This document shows, one piece after another, positions 1-5,652 of a DNA stretch of 5,652 nucleotides. How positions within the stretch are numbered: the first letter of the stretch is position 1; every line of letters starts with the position of its first letter. Both the position numbers and the translations under genes were made by a program. The DNA comes from DASZYF01 sp035545535 (lineage in GTDB: Bacteria > Actinomycetota > Actinomycetes > Mycobacteriales > CAJCIY01). The notes under the pieces were generated by a model. That model had not been told where the DNA came from and searched no databases. It worked only from the letters and a program-made list of their open reading frames with translations. Location: contig DASZYF010000182.1 in NCBI GenBank assembly GCA_035545535.1, positions 1-5,652 of the forward strand. Direction: 5' to 3'.

Positions 1-29
1 GGGGGGGGGCCCGTCCTGCTTCTGCGACG

Positions 30-761
30 ATGCCTGACGTGACGGTGCCTGGCGTGACCGACGCAGCGGAGAAGCCCGCCGTCCCCGCGGCGACGGTGAT
101 CCTGTTGCGCGACGTCACCCGACCGGACACCGCAGCGGACGGCACGGGCCTGCAGGTTCTGATGGCGCGACGCAACCGGGACCTCGCGTTCGTCGGCGGT
201 CACTGGGTGTTCCCGGGCGGCCGCATCGACGCGGAGGACCGCGCCGGCGGTGGCGACGACGAAGCGGTCGCCCGCCGCGCCTGCGTGCGCGAGGCGCGCG
301 AGGAGGTGGGCCTGCACATCGACGAGCAGTCGCTCGTCGGGTTCGCGCACTGGACCGCGCCGCCCGAGGCGCCGCGGCGGTTCGCCACGTGGTTCTTCGT
401 GGGTGCGGTGGACGAAGCGGGCGCCACCGAGGTCGACGGCGGCGAGATCCTCGAGTGCCTCTGGCTGTCGCCCGCGATCGCGCTGGCGCGGCACGCAACC
501 GGTGACTTCCCGCTCGCGCCGCCCACGTGGATCGCGCTCTGGCAGCTCGCGAAGGCGAGCGACGCCGCCGATGCGATGCGGCAGTCGCGCCAGCGCGGGT
601 TCGAGGTGTTCAGCACCCGCATGGCGGTGCGCGACGACGTGCTCATCGCGCTCGAGCCGGGCGACGCCGGCTACGACACCAACGACCCCGACGTCCCGGG
701 ACCCCGCCACCGCCTCGTCATGGACGACACGGCCGGCTGGCGCTACGAACGCACTGGCTGA
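30..761 (+). CDS. Nudix hydrolase, NUDT19/acyl-CoA-diphosphatase-like
   Basis: A 243-residue Nudix-fold hydrolase, expected to cleave a nucleoside diphosphate linked to another group (X), with Mg2+ held by the Nudix box. The box is visible in two parts: FPGGRIDAED at residues 61-70, then REAREEVGL at 87-95 supplying the metal-binding Glu residues (E88, E91, E92). The canonical GX5EX7REUXEEXGU spacing is stretched by about ten residues (a Gly/Asp-rich loop, 71-80). Such an insertion, the FPGGxID start and the C-terminal GxRHRL-type segment (residues 225-229) recall the NUDT19-like CoA/acyl-CoA diphosphatases; that substrate is inference. The first ~18 residues look disordered. The ATG at 30 has no clear ribosome binding site, the frame stays open to the window edge, and in-frame GTG codons follow at 39, 45 and 54, so the start is uncertain. 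The protein is soluble, with no signal peptide. It is followed by an 83-base gap before the channel gene. Family sure, substrate not. Confidence 0.9.
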   Translation: MPDVTVPGVTDAAEKPAVPAATVILLRDVTRPDTAADGTGLQVLMARRNRDLAFVGGHWVFPGGRIDAEDRAGGGDDEAVARRACVREAREEVGLHIDEQSLVGFAHWTAPPEAPRRFATWFFVGAVDEAGATEVDGGEILECLWLSPAIALARHATGDFPLAPPTWIALWQLAKASDAADAMRQSRQRGFEVFSTRMAVRDDVLIALEPGDAGYDTNDPDVPGPRHRLVMDDTAGWRYERTG

Positions 762-844
762 CGGGTCACTGTCGGGTGCGTGACGTCGCCGTGCGTGGGG
801 TAGGGGCTTGACGTGGGGCCCCGCTGCGCTGTAGCCGTTCCCGC
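762..844 (+). promoter_or_regulatory. Intergenic region with possible mscS promoter
   Basis: This 83-base gap separates the Nudix gene from the channel gene. A TTGACG hexamer at 808-813 resembles a -35 box. About 16 bases on, TGTAGC (830-835) is a poor -10 match, but it would place transcription initiation at about 842-845, on or next to the ATG at 845, consistent with a leaderless mRNA. No Shine-Dalgarno sequence precedes that ATG, which agrees. The gap also holds two copies of GTGCGTG (776-782 and 791-797) and an 8-base GGGGCCCC palindrome (815-822). The promoter call is tentative because the -10 match is weak. Confidence 0.3.
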
Positions 845-1750
845 ATGGGTGCTCTGACGCGGCTGCCGGTGGCCGTCGCGCCTCGCGACGACGTCAGCCG
901 CTGGCTGCGCGGGAATCTGCTCGAGGCGGCCACGATCGCGGTCGGCGCCGTGCTCGCGGCGCGCTTGATCGGCTGGATCGGCCAGGTCGTCACCCGGCGC
1001 ATCGACAGCAAGGCGCGTGAGGGCGACTCGCTCGTGCGCTCCGAGTCCGCGAAGCATGGGCATGCCGTGGCGCAGGTGCTCAGCTACGTCGCCGTCGTCC
1101 TCGTGTACGTGATCGGCGTGTTCCTCGTGCTCAAGACGCTCGGCGTGCCCATCACCGGCTTCGTCGCGCCGGCGACGGTCGCCGGCGTCGCGCTCGGCTT
1201 CGGCGCGCAGCGCGTGGTGCAGGACATCCTCGCGGGGTTCTTCATCATCACCGAGCGGCAGTACGGCTACGGCGACCTCATCTCGCTCGCGGTCGCCGGC
1301 GTCGCGAACCCGCGCATCGGCACGGTGGAGGACGTCACGCTGCGCGTCACCACCATCCGGGCCGCGGACGGCAACGTGATCCTCACGCCCAACGGGCAGA
1401 TCGTGCAGGTCACCAACCTCTCGCGTGACTGGGCGCAGGTCGTCATCGACGTGCCCATCCCCGCCTCGATCGACGTCGACTTCGCCACCGAGGTCCTGCA
1501 GCAGGTGGGCCACGACCTCTACGAGGACGAGCACATGCACACGCTGCTCCTGGACGCCCCGACCGTCATGGGCGTCGAGAGCATCGGCGTCGGCAACGTG
1601 AACATCCGCATGGTGGCGCGCACGCTGCCGGGCAAGCAGTTCGAGGTCGGGCGGGCACTGCGTCGCTTCATCGCGGCCGGGCTCGCCAACTCGGGCATCG
1701 AGAACGTGCTCGATGTGCGCGACCTCGCGGCCCGGGCGGCCAAGCAGTGA
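845..1750 (+). CDS. MscS-family small-conductance mechanosensitive channel
   Basis: A 301-residue inner-membrane channel that opens under membrane tension to release solutes during hypo-osmotic shock; MscS channels act as homoheptamers. Three hydrophobic segments are visible: about 24-48, 76-97, and the pore-lining amphipathic TM3 about 103-135, whose Gly/Ala-rich GVALGFGAQRVVQDILAGFF stretch (114-133) is the family signature. The beta domain follows, with GTVEDVTLRVTTIRAADGN (159-177) and TPNGQIVQVTNLSRD (181-195), matching the MscS pattern GxVExIxLRxTxLRxxDG then PNGxIxxxxNxS. A C-terminal alpha/beta domain fills 200-301. Length suits a minimal three-TM MscS/YnaI-like member. A small insertion lies around 146-156 before the beta domain. 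The start at 845 lacks a ribosome binding site and may be leaderless. The stop overlaps the GTG of the next gene by four bases, suggesting translational coupling. Family assignment is strong; the exact subfamily is not resolved. Confidence 0.95.
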   Translation: MGALTRLPVAVAPRDDVSRWLRGNLLEAATIAVGAVLAARLIGWIGQVVTRRIDSKAREGDSLVRSESAKHGHAVAQVLSYVAVVLVYVIGVFLVLKTLGVPITGFVAPATVAGVALGFGAQRVVQDILAGFFIITERQYGYGDLISLAVAGVANPRIGTVEDVTLRVTTIRAADGNVILTPNGQIVQVTNLSRDWAQVVIDVPIPASIDVDFATEVLQQVGHDLYEDEHMHTLLLDAPTVMGVESIGVGNVNIRMVARTLPGKQFEVGRALRRFIAAGLANSGIENVLDVRDLAARAAKQ

Positions 1751-2130
1751 AGCTCCCGGAGTCGAAGGTCCGGGTATCGACCGTGGCGCTCGGCGTCGTG
1801 TTCGACCTGCTGCTGGCGCTCTACTTCCTCGTGCGCCCGGACCCCGACACGGTGCTCGTCCCCGTCAGCCGCCAGCGGCCGCCGACCTCGGTGCCGAGGC
1901 CGTCACCGAGCCGCACCCCCGCGACGCCGGCCCCGGTGCGCTCCGAGACCCCGACGCCCGCGCCCAGCAGCGCGTCCGCGACCGCCACGCCCTCGACGGT
2001 TCCGACCCCGTCATCCGCTCCGTCCCGCTCGGTGGTGGTGCCGGCGTCGACGGCGCCGACGAGCACGCCGAGCCCCACCCGGGGCGGCCTCTTCGACGTC
2101 GGCAGCCCGTCGGCGTCGCCCACTCCCTGA
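1747..2130 (+). CDS. Small membrane-anchored Pro/Ser/Thr-rich protein, unknown function
   Basis: A 127-residue protein of unrecognised family. Residues 1-9 carry basic residues (K2, K7, R9). Residues about 10-29 form one hydrophobic segment (STVALGVVFDLLLALYFLV) containing a central Asp (D20). R30 follows, and from there the chain is low-complexity and Pro/Ser/Thr-rich, with about 25 prolines in the last 97 residues. The layout suggests an N-in single-pass anchor or uncleaved signal with a disordered, possibly glycosylated or wall-spanning tail outside the membrane; this is inference. The start is the GTG at 1747, sharing GTGA with the stop of the MscS gene, and no other start fits so well. 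Overlap and common membrane location suggest coexpression with the channel. Low-complexity GC-rich DNA can mimic coding sequence, but the hydrophobic N-terminus, the overlap and a stop 27 bases before the next gene argue for a real gene. Confidence 0.72.
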   Translation: MKLPESKVRVSTVALGVVFDLLLALYFLVRPDPDTVLVPVSRQRPPTSVPRPSPSRTPATPAPVRSETPTPAPSSASATATPSTVPTPSSAPSRSVVVPASTAPTSTPSPTRGGLFDVGSPSASPTP

Positions 2131-2145
2131 TCGCGGCCGTCGGGC

Positions 2146-2151
2146 CATGAT
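2146..2151 (+). promoter_or_regulatory. Possible -10 element for a leaderless SDR transcript
   Basis: CATGAT matches TATAAT at four of six positions and ends seven bases before the GTG at 2158, so initiation would fall at or beside the start codon. No -35 match (CTCCCT region) and no Shine-Dalgarno sequence are visible. The site may equally be chance, with the SDR gene translated from an mRNA continuing from the genes upstream. Confidence 0.22.
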
Positions 2152-2157
2152 CGGCGG

Positions 2158-2925
2158 GTGACGTCTCCCGAGGATCGCCTCCAGGACTTCGCCGGCAAGG
2201 TCGCCATCGTCACCGGAGGCACGCGGGGCATCGGCTTCGGCATCGCCGAGGAGCTCGTCGCCCGCGGTGCCCGGGTCGTCATCACGGCTCGCAAGCCGGA
2301 GGAGCTGGCCGAGGCCACCGAGCGGCTCGGCGGGCCGACGCACGCGCTCGCGGCCCGCGGCTCGGCCGACGACGCCGACCACCAGGTCGCGGCGGTCGAG
2401 CAGGCCATCGCCGCGTTCGGCCGCCTCGACCTGCTCGTGAACAACGCGGCCATCAACCCGCTGTACGGGCCGGTCATCGACGCCGACCTCGCCGCGGTGC
2501 GCAAGACGTTCGAGGTCAACATCACCGCGTGCCTCGCCTGGACGCAGCTCGCGTACCGCTCCTGGATGCAGCAGCACGGTGGCAGCGTCCTCAACGTCGC
2601 GAGCGTCGGCGGCATCCGCGTGGGTGCGCCGATCGGCATCTACAACACCAGCAAGGCCGCACTCATCCACCTCACCAAGGTGCTGGCCTCGGAGCTCGGA
2701 CCAGCCGTCCGGGTGAACGCGATCGCACCCGCGGTGGTGAAGACGCAGTTCGCCCGCGCGCTCTACGAACGCGACGAGGACGCCGTGGCGGCGCGCTACC
2801 CGATGAAGCGGCTCGGCGTGCCCCGGGACTGCGCCAAGGCGGCGGCCTTCCTGCTGTCCGACGCGGCGTCGTGGATCACCGGTGAGTGCCTGGTCGTCGA
2901 TGGAGGGGTCACGCTCGCCGGGTGA
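2158..2925 (+). CDS. Short-chain dehydrogenase/reductase (classical SDR)
   Basis: A 255-residue cytosolic NAD(P)(H)-dependent oxidoreductase with a Rossmann fold, interconverting an alcohol and a carbonyl. The cofactor motif TGGTRGIG lies at 19-26, the NNAA variant of NNAG at 95-98, and the catalytic tetrad is complete: N121, S149, Y162, K166 (YNTSK). R23 and R45 after beta strand 2 (ITARK) favour NADP(H). The C-terminal ITGECLVVDGG segment (240-250) is typical of FabG-like SDRs. The stretch from VKTQFARALYERDEDA to RLGVPRDCA (194-226) resembles DHRS4-type carbonyl reductases, so a keto or carbonyl reductase role is plausible, but the substrate cannot be read from sequence. Length is normal. 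The GTG at 2158 is the first start after the in-frame stop of the previous gene at 2128-2130 and places the first beta strand normally. It lies 27 bases downstream of that gene and converges with the small minus-strand gene 28 bases beyond its stop. Confidence 0.95.
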   Translation: MTSPEDRLQDFAGKVAIVTGGTRGIGFGIAEELVARGARVVITARKPEELAEATERLGGPTHALAARGSADDADHQVAAVEQAIAAFGRLDLLVNNAAINPLYGPVIDADLAAVRKTFEVNITACLAWTQLAYRSWMQQHGGSVLNVASVGGIRVGAPIGIYNTSKAALIHLTKVLASELGPAVRVNAIAPAVVKTQFARALYERDEDAVAARYPMKRLGVPRDCAKAAAFLLSDAASWITGECLVVDGGVTLAG

Positions 2926-2936
2926 TGCGCCGGCGA
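2915..2936. terminator. Weak hairpin between convergent genes
   Basis: TCGCCGG (2915-2921) and CCGGCGA (2930-2936) form a perfect seven-base inverted repeat around an eight-base loop, and the SDR stop codon lies in the loop. Its location between convergent genes suits a bidirectional terminator. No T-tract follows on either strand, so intrinsic termination is not demonstrated. Confidence 0.28.
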
Positions 2937-2953
2937 CCGCATCTCCGGATGGC

Positions 2954-3133
2954 TCACGCCAGCTGTGCGTCGGGGGCCTGGCGCGGCATCGGCACGAAGT
3001 AGCCGTCGTCGTCGAACGTGACCGCGGCGAGCAGGTCGTCGAGCGTCAGTCGCCGGCTGGCCAGGGCCGCCACGATGCGTTCGGCGAGCACCGTGTCCTG
3101 GGCCTCGACCTCGGGGGAGTGGTCGCGTTCCAT
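2954..3133 (-). CDS. Small acidic orphan protein (59 aa), unknown function
   Basis: A small protein of no family I recognise. Residues about 8-29 look helical (EVEAQDTVLAERIVAALASR), followed by LTLDDLLAAV (30-39), then the acidic run TFDDDGYFVPMPRQ (40-53) and a short tail. It has no membrane segment and no cysteines, so it is probably cytosolic. The ATG at 3133 is chosen over an in-frame GTG at 3253 because coding character changes there: inside the short form only about four codons end in A or T, whereas in the 40 upstream codons about a third do, which is foreign to this genome's usage. No convincing Shine-Dalgarno sequence precedes the ATG. It lies on the same strand as, and 129 bases downstream of, the large regulator, and is convergent with the SDR gene. 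It could be a small partner of the regulator or an independent gene; nothing in the sequence decides. Confidence 0.68.
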   Translation of the reverse strand: MERDHSPEVEAQDTVLAERIVAALASRRLTLDDLLAAVTFDDDGYFVPMPRQAPDAQLA

Positions 3134-3262
3134 GCGTGTGTCAACGACATCCGCGCGCGGTCGGTCGTGGCCTGTTCGGCGCAATCGGTTGGGGGTTTGG
3201 GTGGCGGTGTCCGGTTCGGCCGCATGGCCTTCGTCACATCCGGGGCCCTCCACGGGCCGGGG
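3134..3262 (-). other. Non-coding spacer upstream of the small orphan gene
   Basis: This 129-base gap between two minus-strand genes is visibly less GC-rich than its surroundings, with A- and C-runs on the minus strand, and its codons do not follow the GC3 usage of neighbouring genes. It probably carries the 3' end of the regulator mRNA and the promoter of the 59-residue gene. No good -10/-35 pair is evident. Confidence 0.4.
3244..3258 (-). terminator. Possible hairpin after the regulator gene
   Basis: GGCCC (3244-3248) and GGGCC (3254-3258) form a five-base perfect stem around a five-base loop. After two mismatches a further two pairs (3240-3241 with 3261-3262) are possible. It begins four bases past the stop codon of the regulator gene. 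There is no T-tract, so it would be an atypical terminator or an mRNA 3'-end stabiliser. Confidence 0.3.
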
Positions 3263-5652
3263 TCAGGCGGCGACGCCGTCGGCGTCCAACGTCGACGCTT
3301 CGGAGCGCGCCCTCGCGGCCAACGCGGGTTCGCCGGCGAGCTCGGCAGCGGATGCCTGCGCGAGCAGCGCGGAGCGGAGCAACGTGATGCTCCGGGCGCG
3401 GCGCGCGGTGAGCACCGCCTCCGCCGCGGTCTCCAGCGCGGCCGGCTCCGCGCGCGCCACCTGCACGAGCGCCATCTGGATCAGCGAGTACGCACCCGCG
3501 GTCAGGGCGCCGACGTCGAGCAGGATGTCGGCCGATCGGCGGTAGTGCGCGACCGCGCTGCCGGTGTCACCGGCGAGCTCCGCGACCTCGCCGAGGTTGA
3601 AGTGCGACACGCCCTCGTGGAACGTGAAGCCGACGCGCGTGGCGATCGCGAGCACGTCGAGGTGCATCGCGCGCGCCTGCTCCAGGTCCTTCGCATCGGC
3701 CGCGATCCAGGCGCGGGTGGTCGCCAGGTAGATCGCGGCGCGCACCGAGGTCTCGGCGACGCGCTCGAGCAGCTCCTCCGCCTCGTCGAGGTTCGCGCGG
3801 GCGCCCGGCGTCAGCGCCGAGTCGCGCAGGTCCGCCGGTCCGGAGACCGGCGAGTGCAGGGACAGGTCGAGCTCCGCGGGTCCCATGAGCGCGCGGCCGA
3901 GCAGCTCCGGGTCCGCGGCGTCACGCGCCGCGGCGATCGCGGTCTGGATGGCGGCGGCGCACCCGGGATGCATCACCTCGACCATGCACTTCGCGACGAT
4001 CGACGTGACGCGCGCGCGGGATCCGACGCTCAGCGGCTGCGCGGCGAGCGCGGTCGCGTGCCGCAGGCCGAGCTCGGGAGCCCGCGTCGTGAAGTGGTCG
4101 CGCAACGCGAGCACGAGCTCGAGGTAGCGGGCGGGCGCCACGGCACCCGAGGAGCCGCGCTCGAGCGCCAGCTCGATCTCGGTCGCGAGAGCCGCGACGA
4201 CGGCCGGGTCGTGCTCGACGTCGTTGGCCGACGCGGCGCGCACCCGCGTGAGGACCCACTGCGCGTGACGGGCGCAGGCCTCGTCGCGCTCACCCTCGGC
4301 GAGCAGGCGGGTGAGCGCGGCCTGCCGCACGGTGGTCAAGAGGTCGTACGTGGGAGAGAGCCCGCTCTCGCGCAGGCCGACCAGGCTCTTGTGCGCGAGG
4401 GACACGATCGCGTCGACGACCTCGTCGCGGCGCAGGCCCTCGCCGCCGGTCACCTCGACGACGGCGTCGAGGTCGACCGGCCCACCGAACACGGCCAGCC
4501 GGCGCAGCACCGCGATCTCCGCCGGGCTGCACAGGTCGAGGCTCCACTCGAGCACCGCGGTCAGCGTCGCGTGCCGCGCGGCCCGGCCGCGGCCGAGGGT
4601 GCCCGGCACGTCGCCCACTGCGCGCACCCGTTCGAGCAGCGCGCTCGTGCCCAGCGTCGACACGCGCGCGGCGGCGAGCTCGAGCGCGAGCGGCAGCCCG
4701 TCGAGAGCGCGGCACAGGTCGGCGACGTCGTCGCGGTTCCGGTCGTCGATGCGGAACGCCGGCTGCACCGCGCGGGAGCGCTCGACGAACAGCTGCACGG
4801 CCGGACTCGTGTCCACCGCGGCGGGTGGCGCTCCGAGGTCGGGTGCCGGCAACGGTTGCAGCCGCAGGATCGCTTCGTCCGGCACGGCGAGCGGCTCCCG
4901 GCTCGTCACCACGATCCGCAGCCGCGGGCACTCACGGGCCAACGACTCGACGACCTCTGCCACCGCCTCGGCGAGGTGCTCGGCGTTGTCGATGACGATG
5001 AGCATCGACGAGGTCATCAGCTGGCGCACGAGCGCGGTCGTCTCCGCGGCGTCGGAACCGATCGCGCGCGCGACCGCGGTGACGACCGAGGCGACCAGCG
5101 TCGGCTGCTCGACGTTCGTCGTGCCGGTGGGGTGGACGCCCGCGAGCTCGGCGAGCCAGCTCGCCCGACCGCTCGCGGCGTGCCGGGCCGCGGCTTCCAG
5201 CGCGAGCCGCGTCTTGCCCACCCCTCCCGGGCCCGTGATCGTGAGGAGCCCGGGCCGGTCGAGTGCGGTGAGGCACGTGTCGAGCTCGTGTTCGCGGCCG
5301 ACGAGGCCGGTGCGCAGCGACGGCAGGTTCGACAGGTCGGCGCGCGGCACCCGCGGCGCCCGCAGGTCCGCGCGCCCGTCCGCGCCGCCGAGCGCGTGCA
5401 GCTGCACGGGCTCGGGGAAGTCCTTCAGCCAGAAGCTGCCGAGCACCTCGACGAGCACGTCGGGGTCGTCGGCCAGTGCGTTCGCGACCTCGGCCGTGGC
5501 GACGATCTGACCGCCGTGCGGTGCGGCGCCCACGCGGGCGGCCTGGTGCAGCGCGAGCGAGACGTAGCCGCGGTCGTCACCCACCTCCGCCGCGCCCGCG
5601 TGCAGGCCCATCCGCGCACTGACCCGCGCATGCGCGGGCCAGGGGTGGGCGC
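3263..5652 (-). CDS. Class III cyclase-NB-ARC ATPase-TPR regulator, 5' end missing
   Basis: A large signal-transduction ATPase cut by the right window edge. Reading in from the edge, the frame stays open through AHPWP and VSARMGLHAG, the typical end region of a class III nucleotide cyclase domain, so the ATG at 5611 is internal and not the true start. Numbering from that Met: the cyclase remainder spans about 1-75, with LHQAARV (21-27) where catalytic cyclases have NxxAARL, the Asn being His here. FVGRE-like LVGRE (103-107) opens the NB-ARC ATPase: Walker A GPGGVGKT (127-134), Walker B LIVIDN (204-209), TSREPL (236-241), GLPLALELAAAR (305-316) and a winged-helix region (about 355-435, including YDLLTTVRQAALTRL). 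Residues about 450-780 are Ala-rich helices, TPR-like around 620-720. No LuxR helix-turn-helix follows at the C-terminus. The likely role is nucleotide-switched sensing and regulation. The full protein is probably near 900 residues, by family comparison. Confidence 0.9.
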   Translation of the reverse strand, partial: AHPWPAHARVSARMGLHAGAAEVGDDRGYVSLALHQAARVGAAPHGGQIVATAEVANALADDPDVLVEVLGSFWLKDFPEPVQLHALGGADGRADLRAPRVPRADLSNLPSLRTGLVGREHELDTCLTALDRPGLLTITGPGGVGKTRLALEAAARHAASGRASWLAELAGVHPTGTTNVEQPTLVASVVTAVARAIGSDAAETTALVRQLMTSSMLIVIDNAEHLAEAVAEVVESLARECPRLRIVVTSREPLAVPDEAILRLQPLPAPDLGAPPAAVDTSPAVQLFVERSRAVQPAFRIDDRNRDDVADLCRALDGLPLALELAAARVSTLGTSALLERVRAVGDVPGTLGRGRAARHATLTAVLEWSLDLCSPAEIAVLRRLAVFGGPVDLDAVVEVTGGEGLRRDEVVDAIVSLAHKSLVGLRESGLSPTYDLLTTVRQAALTRLLAEGERDEACARHAQWVLTRVRAASANDVEHDPAVVAALATEIELALERGSSGAVAPARYLELVLALRDHFTTRAPELGLRHATALAAQPLSVGSRARVTSIVAKCMVEVMHPGCAAAIQTAIAAARDAADPELLGRALMGPAELDLSLHSPVSGPADLRDSALTPGARANLDEAEELLERVAETSVRAAIYLATTRAWIAADAKDLEQARAMHLDVLAIATRVGFTFHEGVSHFNLGEVAELAGDTGSAVAHYRRSADILLDVGALTAGAYSLIQMALVQVARAEPAALETAAEAVLTARRARSITLLRSALLAQASAAELAGEPALAARARSEASTLDADGVAA

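Noticed and set aside
1..29. Run of nine G at the window start as a regulatory or structural element
   Set aside because: It sits at the very edge and may be a contig end or assembly limit; there is no flanking sequence to judge it by.
743..1540. 265-codon minus-strand frame, His/Asp/Arg-rich, opposite the channel gene
   Set aside because: The repetitive composition is the antisense image of the MscS coding sequence, which has clear family motifs on the plus strand.
1870..2118. Pro/Ser/Thr-rich segment as a DNA tandem repeat
   Set aside because: The low complexity is at protein level; I see no regular repeat unit in the nucleotides.
1821..2670. Long minus-strand frames over the Pro-rich and SDR genes (272 and 219 codons)
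   Set aside because: They overlap a convincing SDR with all catalytic residues, and their translations show no recognisable motif.
3139..3144. Perfect TTGACA on the minus strand just before ATG 3133
   Set aside because: It lies only five bases from the start codon, so a matching -10 would be inside the gene, and no -10-like hexamer is found 16-18 bases further on.
3134..3253. N-terminal 40-codon extension of the small minus-strand gene from GTG 3253
   Set aside because: About a third of these codons end in A or T, against about 4 of 59 in the rest, and the translation has no structure; the ATG at 3133 is preferred.
4311..5510. 399-codon open frame on the plus strand opposite the regulator gene
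   Set aside because: Long antisense frames are expected opposite GC-rich coding DNA. The translation is Arg/Ser/Ala-rich with no domain, while the minus strand carries clear NB-ARC motifs throughout.

Overview
The window is very GC-rich DNA from what looks like an actinobacterium. This is inferred from near-saturated G/C at third codon positions, GTG starts, the lack of clear Shine-Dalgarno sequences before most starts, and a cyclase/NB-ARC/TPR regulator of a type common in Actinobacteria. A deep lineage such as Acidimicrobiia is possible, but the sequence alone cannot fix the taxon. I see no RNA genes, CRISPR array, insertion sequence or phage gene. Almost all of the window is protein coding, and no gene-free stretch exceeds about 130 bases.

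Layout, plus strand: (1) a Nudix hydrolase with an insertion inside its Nudix box (30-761). After an 83-base gap comes (2) a three-helix MscS-type mechanosensitive channel (845-1750). Its stop overlaps by four bases the GTG start of (3) a small single-pass membrane protein with a long Pro/Ser/Thr-rich tail (1747-2130). Then, 27 bases on, (4) a classical short-chain dehydrogenase/reductase with an intact catalytic tetrad (2158-2925). Layout, minus strand: (5) a 59-residue acidic orphan protein (2954-3133), convergent with the SDR, and (6) a large multidomain regulator running off the right edge (3263-5652), made of the end of a class III nucleotide cyclase domain, an NB-ARC/AAA-type ATPase and a TPR-like C-terminal region.

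The plus-strand genes could form one loose operon, but only the channel and the Pro/Ser/Thr-rich protein show real coupling. The Nudix and SDR enzymes look like general metabolic or housekeeping functions with no shared substrate visible here. The minus-strand regulator is a signal-transduction ATPase with no DNA-binding domain in the visible part; the small gene downstream of it is separated by a 129-base gap with poor coding character, so it may be independently transcribed.

Nothing here is a clear new system. The most interesting items are the translationally coupled channel and Pro-rich membrane protein, the conserved-looking small orphan ORF, and the cyclase-like domain in which the usual catalytic Asn is His.
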